Assembly (NCBI RefSeq): GCF_900110245.1
Contig: NZ_FOCZ01000003.1
Coordinates: forward strand, 62,001-126,000
From: Niastella yeongjuensis
Lineage (GTDB): Bacteria; Bacteroidota; Bacteroidia; Chitinophagales; Chitinophagaceae
DNA length: 64,000 nucleotides
Direction of reading: 5' to 3'
The notes beneath the pieces are model-generated. The model had not been told where the DNA came from. It saw only the letters and a list, made by a program, of their open reading frames with translations, and ran no database searches. Numbering within the stretch: position 1 is the stretch's first letter; each line of letters opens with the position of its first letter. Positions 60,599 through 64,000 of this stretch are shown piece by piece. The translations under genes and the position numbers were made by a program.

Positions 60599-61609
60599 AT
60601 GTACCATAACACAATTAATCGAATCTATAACACTGACAGCCAGACACATTTAAATAGTCCGAAAATAATTGTATTCAAGCCCCTTCTTATTTTGATAGGT
60701 ATTTTTATTTGGACAATGGACTCCGCCACAGCCCAGGACCCTGTTTTGCCGCCAACTAACCTGGGAATGGCAAACGTATATGACGGCATGGCTGGAAAGC
60801 CAGGGTTTATTTATCAAAGTTATGTGCAGGTATTTCGTGCGCAGAATTATTATGATCAATTTGGAACGAAGAAGCAAACGGATTTCAAACTTCATTCACT
60901 AAGTAATGTACAGCAACTGATTTATCTTTCCCCTGTTAAGCTATTGGGTGGTACGCTTGCATTTACGGCAATTGTACCAATCGTTCAGTTAAGTGCGACA
61001 AGAACAGGGGGAGATCGGCCTTTAATAAATAGTTCAGTACTGGGGGACATTATAGAGGGGACGGCCATTCAATGGTCGGACAAAAAGCTTTTTGGAAAGC
61101 CCTTTTCCCATCGAGCCGAATTCGACATTTCATTTCCATTAGGTAATTTCGATCACCAATACGATATTAATCCTTCCTTCCATGCGTGGACCTTCAGCGC
61201 TTACCATGCTTTCACCATGATACTCAATTCACGAATGAGTATCAGTTCGAGGAACCAGATCAACTACAATGGAACTTACATCGATACAAAAGATAAAGCC
61301 GGCAGCTTTTACAACGGCAATTATTCGATTGATTTTTCGATTGTACCTGCGATGAAAGTGGAACTCGTTGCGTATTATTTGAAACAAATAACGCCGGATA
61401 AACACGATGGCAGCAGTCACTATTACCAGGACGCTTTTGGTATCGATAATACAAAGGAGACCGCGTTGGGATTTGGGCCATGTATCGCTTACTTTTCACC
61501 AGGAAGGACACTCATTGAGGCGAAGGTATTTTTCGAAACGGCGGAGAATAACAGGTTTTCCGGATATCGACCAACGATCCGTGTCGCCGTTCCATTGATG
61601 AAACAGTAG
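60599..61609 (+). CDS. SphA / phenol-degradation MetA-type outer-membrane porin
   Basis: A 336-residue protein: signal segment ending near SATAQ (an unusually long n-region of about 25 residues precedes the hydrophobic part), mature start PVLPPTNLGMANVYDGMAGKPGF, which fits the Phenol_MetA_deg/SphA family, many amphipathic strands and GFGPCIAYFSPGRTLIEAKVFFE. These barrels are linked with uptake of hydrophobic or aromatic compounds. It is driven by a promoter with an FNR-like box. Monocistronic. Confidence 0.8.
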   Translation: MYHNTINRIYNTDSQTHLNSPKIIVFKPLLILIGIFIWTMDSATAQDPVLPPTNLGMANVYDGMAGKPGFIYQSYVQVFRAQNYYDQFGTKKQTDFKLHSLSNVQQLIYLSPVKLLGGTLAFTAIVPIVQLSATRTGGDRPLINSSVLGDIIEGTAIQWSDKKLFGKPFSHRAEFDISFPLGNFDHQYDINPSFHAWTFSAYHAFTMILNSRMSISSRNQINYNGTYIDTKDKAGSFYNGNYSIDFSIVPAMKVELVAYYLKQITPDKHDGSSHYYQDAFGIDNTKETALGFGPCIAYFSPGRTLIEAKVFFETAENNRFSGYRPTIRVAVPLMKQ

Positions 61610-61665
61610 GAAGTCATTGTCATATTAGCGGTAGTGCATCCGTAATTCTATAAAACAACTGTTTT

Positions 61666-61974
61666 TTATTTCAATCCACGGGTTATTAATGATGCTTTTT
61701 CGTTTACTTCATAGTCTGCTGAGGATACGTTTTTTACAAATGGTCTGCTCACTACTGCCTTTACAAGATCAGAGTGCATAAACTCATCCATAGCTGTTTT
61801 GCTTTCCCATAAATAAAACCCTCCATAAGCGTTTTTTTCTTTGTCTGCTAACCACACCTTTGAAATAAGACCCTTTACATTCGCTAAAATGGGAGCATCT
61901 GGCTCAACCATTTGCTTGAGATATTCCGCTTGCGAAATATCGTTTAGTTGATAGGTAATAATTTGTGCGTGCAT
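61666..61974 (-). CDS. YdhR/antibiotic-biosynthesis-monooxygenase-like small protein
   Basis: A 102-residue dimeric alpha/beta-barrel protein: MHAQIITYQLNDISQAEYLKQ, ISKVWLADKEKNAYGGFYLWES, DEFMHSDLVKAV. The pattern GGxYLWxSxxAxxxF fits YdhR-type putative monooxygenases of the ABM superfamily. Such proteins handle quinones or heme-like compounds, or have no known role. It follows the HxlR gene by 26 bp on the same strand, so it is probably in the HxlR operon. Confidence 0.82.
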   Translation of the reverse strand: MHAQIITYQLNDISQAEYLKQMVEPDAPILANVKGLISKVWLADKEKNAYGGFYLWESKTAMDEFMHSDLVKAVVSRPFVKNVSSADYEVNEKASLITRGLK

Positions 61975-62000
61975 TGTTTTAATTTTTTTATTACAATAGG

Positions 62001-62360
62001 TTATAACGATTTCCCAATAATTTCCTCGCGGTGCCGAAATCCCCAGTCTGTCAGATCCTTAATTATTGTTTGTAACGTTAGACCGTGTTTCGTTAATTCA
62101 TACAGAACCGTCACGGGCTGTGTGTTTAATACTGTCCGTTCGATCAGTTTATTTGTTTCTAACTCTTTTAGCTCTTTGCTCAGCATTTTGTTCGAGATCC
62201 CAACTACGTCATTCAATATATCAGAAAACCTTCTTTGATTGTACAGGCATATTGATTTAATGATGGCTATTTTCCATTTGCCATTCAGCACATCCATTGA
62301 ATCCTGAATGGCCTTCATTTCTTTTTTATATTCTTCTGTTTCAATTTGATTACACGCCAT
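62001..62360 (-). CDS. HxlR-family transcriptional regulator
   Basis: A 119-residue winged-helix protein: DSMDVLNGKWKIAIIKSICLYNQRRFSDILNDV, SNKMLSKELKELETNKLIERT, VLYELTKHGLTLQTII. A single N-terminal cysteine (MACNQIE, residue 3) and one in helix 2 (SICLY) could be redox-sensing. Divergent from an SDR gene over a region with seven GTTAC motifs. It probably represses both its own unit (with the YdhR-like gene) and the SDR gene. Confidence 0.9.
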   Translation of the reverse strand: MACNQIETEEYKKEMKAIQDSMDVLNGKWKIAIIKSICLYNQRRFSDILNDVVGISNKMLSKELKELETNKLIERTVLNTQPVTVLYELTKHGLTLQTIIKDLTDWGFRHREEIIGKSL

Positions 62361-62363
62361 GTT

Positions 62364-62422
62364 GTTACTTGTTTGTTACCAGGTTACCGTTGAGTTACTG
62401 TTACTTTTCGTTACAAAGTTAC
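62364..62422. promoter_or_regulatory. Cluster of seven GTTAC motifs (HxlR/SDR intergenic region)
   Basis: GTTAC begins at 62364, 62375, 62383, 62394, 62400, 62410 and 62418; gaps are 11, 8, 11, 6, 10 and 8 bp, so several lie on the same helix face. On the minus strand the region includes TAACTTTG, a TAnnTTTG box for the HxlR gene. A direct-repeat operator is the simplest reading. Confidence 0.65.
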
Positions 62423-62476
62423 CAAAATAGACCAATGCAGTCTAGCTTTGTGTTCAGAAATTAAATAATAAAAAAA

Positions 62477-63232
62477 ATGAGCAAACTAAAGAACAAAGTA
62501 GCAATAGTAACAGGTGCATCAAAAGGAATAGGAGCAGCTATCGCTAAGTATTTTGCAGCAGAGGGTGCAAAGGTTGTCGTGAATTACGCATCAAGCAAAA
62601 GGGATGCAGAGCAAGTGGTTAAATCCATTGCTGATAATGGCGGTACAGCCATTTTGGTACAGGCCGATGTGTCTAAAGAAGCGGATGTAACCAGGTTGTT
62701 TGATGAAACAAACAAGGCTTTTGGCGTGTTGGATATTTTGGTAAACAATGCAGGTATTTATCAATATTTACCAATTGAGCTGGTGTCACAGGAGTCATTT
62801 CATCAGCAATTCAACATCAACGTGTTGGGATCATTACTCACCATTCAGGCAGCGTTAAAACAGTTTGACGGTAAGGGTGGCAACATTATCAATATCAGCT
62901 CTGGGGCAAGTAATATGCCTATGGCAACAGGATCCGTGTATTCTGCAACAAAAGCAGCTTTAGATGCCATTACCATTTCTTTGTCGAAAGAGCTGGGCGC
63001 GAAAAACGTTCGCATCAACTCCATTTTACCCGGAGCAACAGAAACTGAAGGCACGCATACTACCGGAATTATGGGCAGCGATTTTGAAAAGAAACTGGTG
63101 GAGAATACGCCGCTTGGCCGTATGGGACAGCCGGAAGATATTGCCAAAATGGCCGTGTTTCTTGCGTCTGATGATGCCGCGTGGATCACAGGAGAAAAGA
63201 TCTCCGTTTCAGGTGGCATTTACGGTTTTTAA
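62477..63232 (+). CDS. Classical short-chain dehydrogenase (FabG-like)
   Basis: A 251-residue enzyme with every classical SDR motif: TGASKGIG (residues 13-20), NNAG, the catalytic Ser of ISSGAS, and YSATK with Tyr and Lys, followed by ILPGATETEG and LASDDAAWITGEKISVSGG. FabG-like annotation does not fix the substrate; HxlR-controlled SDRs usually handle aldehydes, ketones or quinones. Divergent from its likely repressor. A terminator follows 30 bp after the stop. Confidence 0.92.
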   Translation: MSKLKNKVAIVTGASKGIGAAIAKYFAAEGAKVVVNYASSKRDAEQVVKSIADNGGTAILVQADVSKEADVTRLFDETNKAFGVLDILVNNAGIYQYLPIELVSQESFHQQFNINVLGSLLTIQAALKQFDGKGGNIINISSGASNMPMATGSVYSATKAALDAITISLSKELGAKNVRINSILPGATETEGTHTTGIMGSDFEKKLVENTPLGRMGQPEDIAKMAVFLASDDAAWITGEKISVSGGIYGF

Positions 63233-63260
63233 AACTTGAATGTAAGATACACCTGATGTA

Positions 63261-63293
63261 AAAGGGTTTCAAGCGATTGAAACCCTCTTTTTA
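63261..63293 (+). terminator. Terminator after the SDR gene
   Basis: AGGGTTTCAA (63263-63272) pairs perfectly with TTGAAACCCT (63277-63286), loop GCGA, followed by CTTTTTAA. Confidence 0.9.
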
Positions 63294-63297
63294 ATGT

Positions 63298-63495
63298 TTA
63301 GAACTCATCTATATCATAATACTTCACCCTTCCATCTTCCTCTGGATGATCAATTAGTAATTTCAACCAGTCGGGTAATACATACTTTCCAAAGTAATAC
63401 TTATGGAAACCAAACCCTTCATGGGTTATCCAGGCATACATTTTACCTTCATTCCCGATAGCAATGATCTCTGTAACATTGCCGTAAAAATCCAT
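63298..63495 (-). CDS. Hypothetical protein, 5' end probably damaged
   Basis: From ATG 63495 the product is 65 residues (MDFYGNVTEIIAIGNEGK ... YYDIDEF). Protein-like coding continues upstream in the same frame for 33 codons (DNEFKHLLEECNWFNNILII) to about 63594 without any ATG. Near 63594 the neighbouring frame gives IDIPNASVK, as if one base had been gained. So the gene seems to have lost its proper beginning through a small indel. No family is recognised; the small acidic, aromatic chain could be an immunity-type protein, which is only a guess. Confidence 0.5.
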   Translation of the reverse strand: MDFYGNVTEIIAIGNEGKMYAWITHEGFGFHKYYFGKYVLPDWLKLLIDHPEEDGRVKYYDIDEF

Positions 63496-63782
63496 GCTTA
63501 GGCTATAGGTATCCGCAGCGGTCTTTTCAATGATCAGTATGTTGTTAAACCAGTTACATTCTTCCAGCAGGTGTTTGAATTCATTGTCCAGCTTTTACAC
63601 TCGCATTTGGGATATCAATTATATGTTCTGGTATAAATCCTCCTCTAAAAAGTTAGAGTTTTCGTATATATGTGATAGATTTGCTTCCGCCTGTGATTTA
63701 AACCTCTTTTTTGAAACCCTGACTTACACCTGTAAGTTACTTACGCATAGGATCAACGCCTTTGCCACTACAATTACCTAAA

Positions 63783-64000
63783 ATGAATAGGACATTTACG
63801 TTAGCAAGGAAAAATAAGGTTTTCAACCTGTTGCTTTTGTTATTTCTCGTCTGTGTGCTGCAGGCCGGGAAGGTAATGGCGCAGTCGCCTTCTATTACAG
63901 CCGTGATCAAGCCGCTTACAGGGTGGTATAAAGCGGGCGATGTGCTTTCCTTTACCGTACGTTTCAGCGAGCCTGTAATAGTGAATACCGTCTTTGGTGT
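63783..64000 (+). CDS. Secreted repeat/adhesin-type protein, N-terminal part (3' truncated by window edge)
   Basis: ATG 63783 is followed by a basic n-region (MNRTFTLARKNKV), a hydrophobic core (FNLLLLLFLVCVLQAG) and a cleavage site near VMAQ. The mature start SPSITAVIKPLTGWYKAGDV then VLSFTVRFSEPVIVNTVFG resembles the bacterial Ig-like or cadherin-like repeats (TGxYKAGDxLxFTVxFSEPVxV) of very large surface proteins of Bacteroidota. The rest lies beyond the window, so size and sorting domain are unknown. Confidence 0.7.
   Translation, partial: MNRTFTLARKNKVFNLLLLLFLVCVLQAGKVMAQSPSITAVIKPLTGWYKAGDVLSFTVRFSEPVIVNTVFG

Overview
The window looks like a chromosomal segment of a Bacteroidota bacterium, most likely a Chitinophagaceae relative (Chitinophaga/Niastella type). 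The evidence is a SusC/SusD pair with its own ECF sigma factor and FecR-type anti-sigma factor, many Bacteroidetes-type families (NamZ/DUF1343, DUF983, GH31, GH51, SphA-like porin), and several promoters of the TTTG/TTG - N19-21 - TAnnTTTG type. No plasmid, phage or intact insertion sequence was recognised. The genus assignment is inference.

Layout. 1-24.8 kb is ordinary chromosome with carbohydrate, peptidase and envelope genes: the end of a Rieske protein, a porin, NamZ muramidase, an M16 peptidase, a serine hydrolase, a GH51 arabinofuranosidase, an unusual metallo-beta-lactamase-fold protein, a GH3-type adenylating enzyme, a Crp/Fnr regulator followed by DoxX and pirin, an AraC/small membrane protein/SDR group, an MprF-VirJ operon and an FtsX-type permease. 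Its intergenic spaces are full of heptameric, 11-bp-phased and 16-bp repeats. 25-33.5 kb begins at a tRNA-Lys(CTT), is AT-richer and accessory in character: a gene-poor 2-kb stretch bounded by near-identical direct repeats, a lipoprotein, PhnA, two paralogous methyltransferase-like proteins around DUF983 and a frameshifted lipoyl-domain protein, a SulP transporter and orphan small genes. 33.5-37.9 kb is a compact arsenic operon (arsR, arsM, arsN2-like acetyltransferase, acr3, a phosphoesterase, a SigZ-type sigma factor, a 47-aa secreted peptide) in which several products carry paired cysteines. 39-50.3 kb is one minus-strand locus for phospholipid/phosphoester use: purple-acid-phosphatase-like enzyme, ECF sigma factor, phospholipase C, FecR, SusC, SusD. 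50.3-64 kb is a mosaic of small transcription units with two HxlR regulators, oxidoreductases, a GH31 enzyme, an unusual AGE-type (alpha/alpha)6 protein, a SphA-like porin and decayed genes.

How things work together. The arsenic genes share an inverted-repeat operator that occurs at arsR and again before arsM. The DoxX-pirin promoter and the distant SphA-porin promoter share one architecture: an FNR-like box, then exactly 21 nt, then ATTG, 20-21 nt, and CAnnTTTG, so both are probably targets of one Crp/Fnr activator, perhaps the one encoded at 14.4 kb. The HxlR genes sit beside operator-like sequences: seven GTTAC motifs in 59 bp at 62.4 kb, and TACTTT-N2-AAAGTA over a promoter at 53.6 kb. 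A dispersed 60-67 bp element with a covarying hairpin occurs four times (27.1, 50.6, 54.4, 55.7 kb), three times directly followed by a terminator.

Limits: all assignments come from reading motifs and family resemblance by eye; no database search, alignment or folding program was run.
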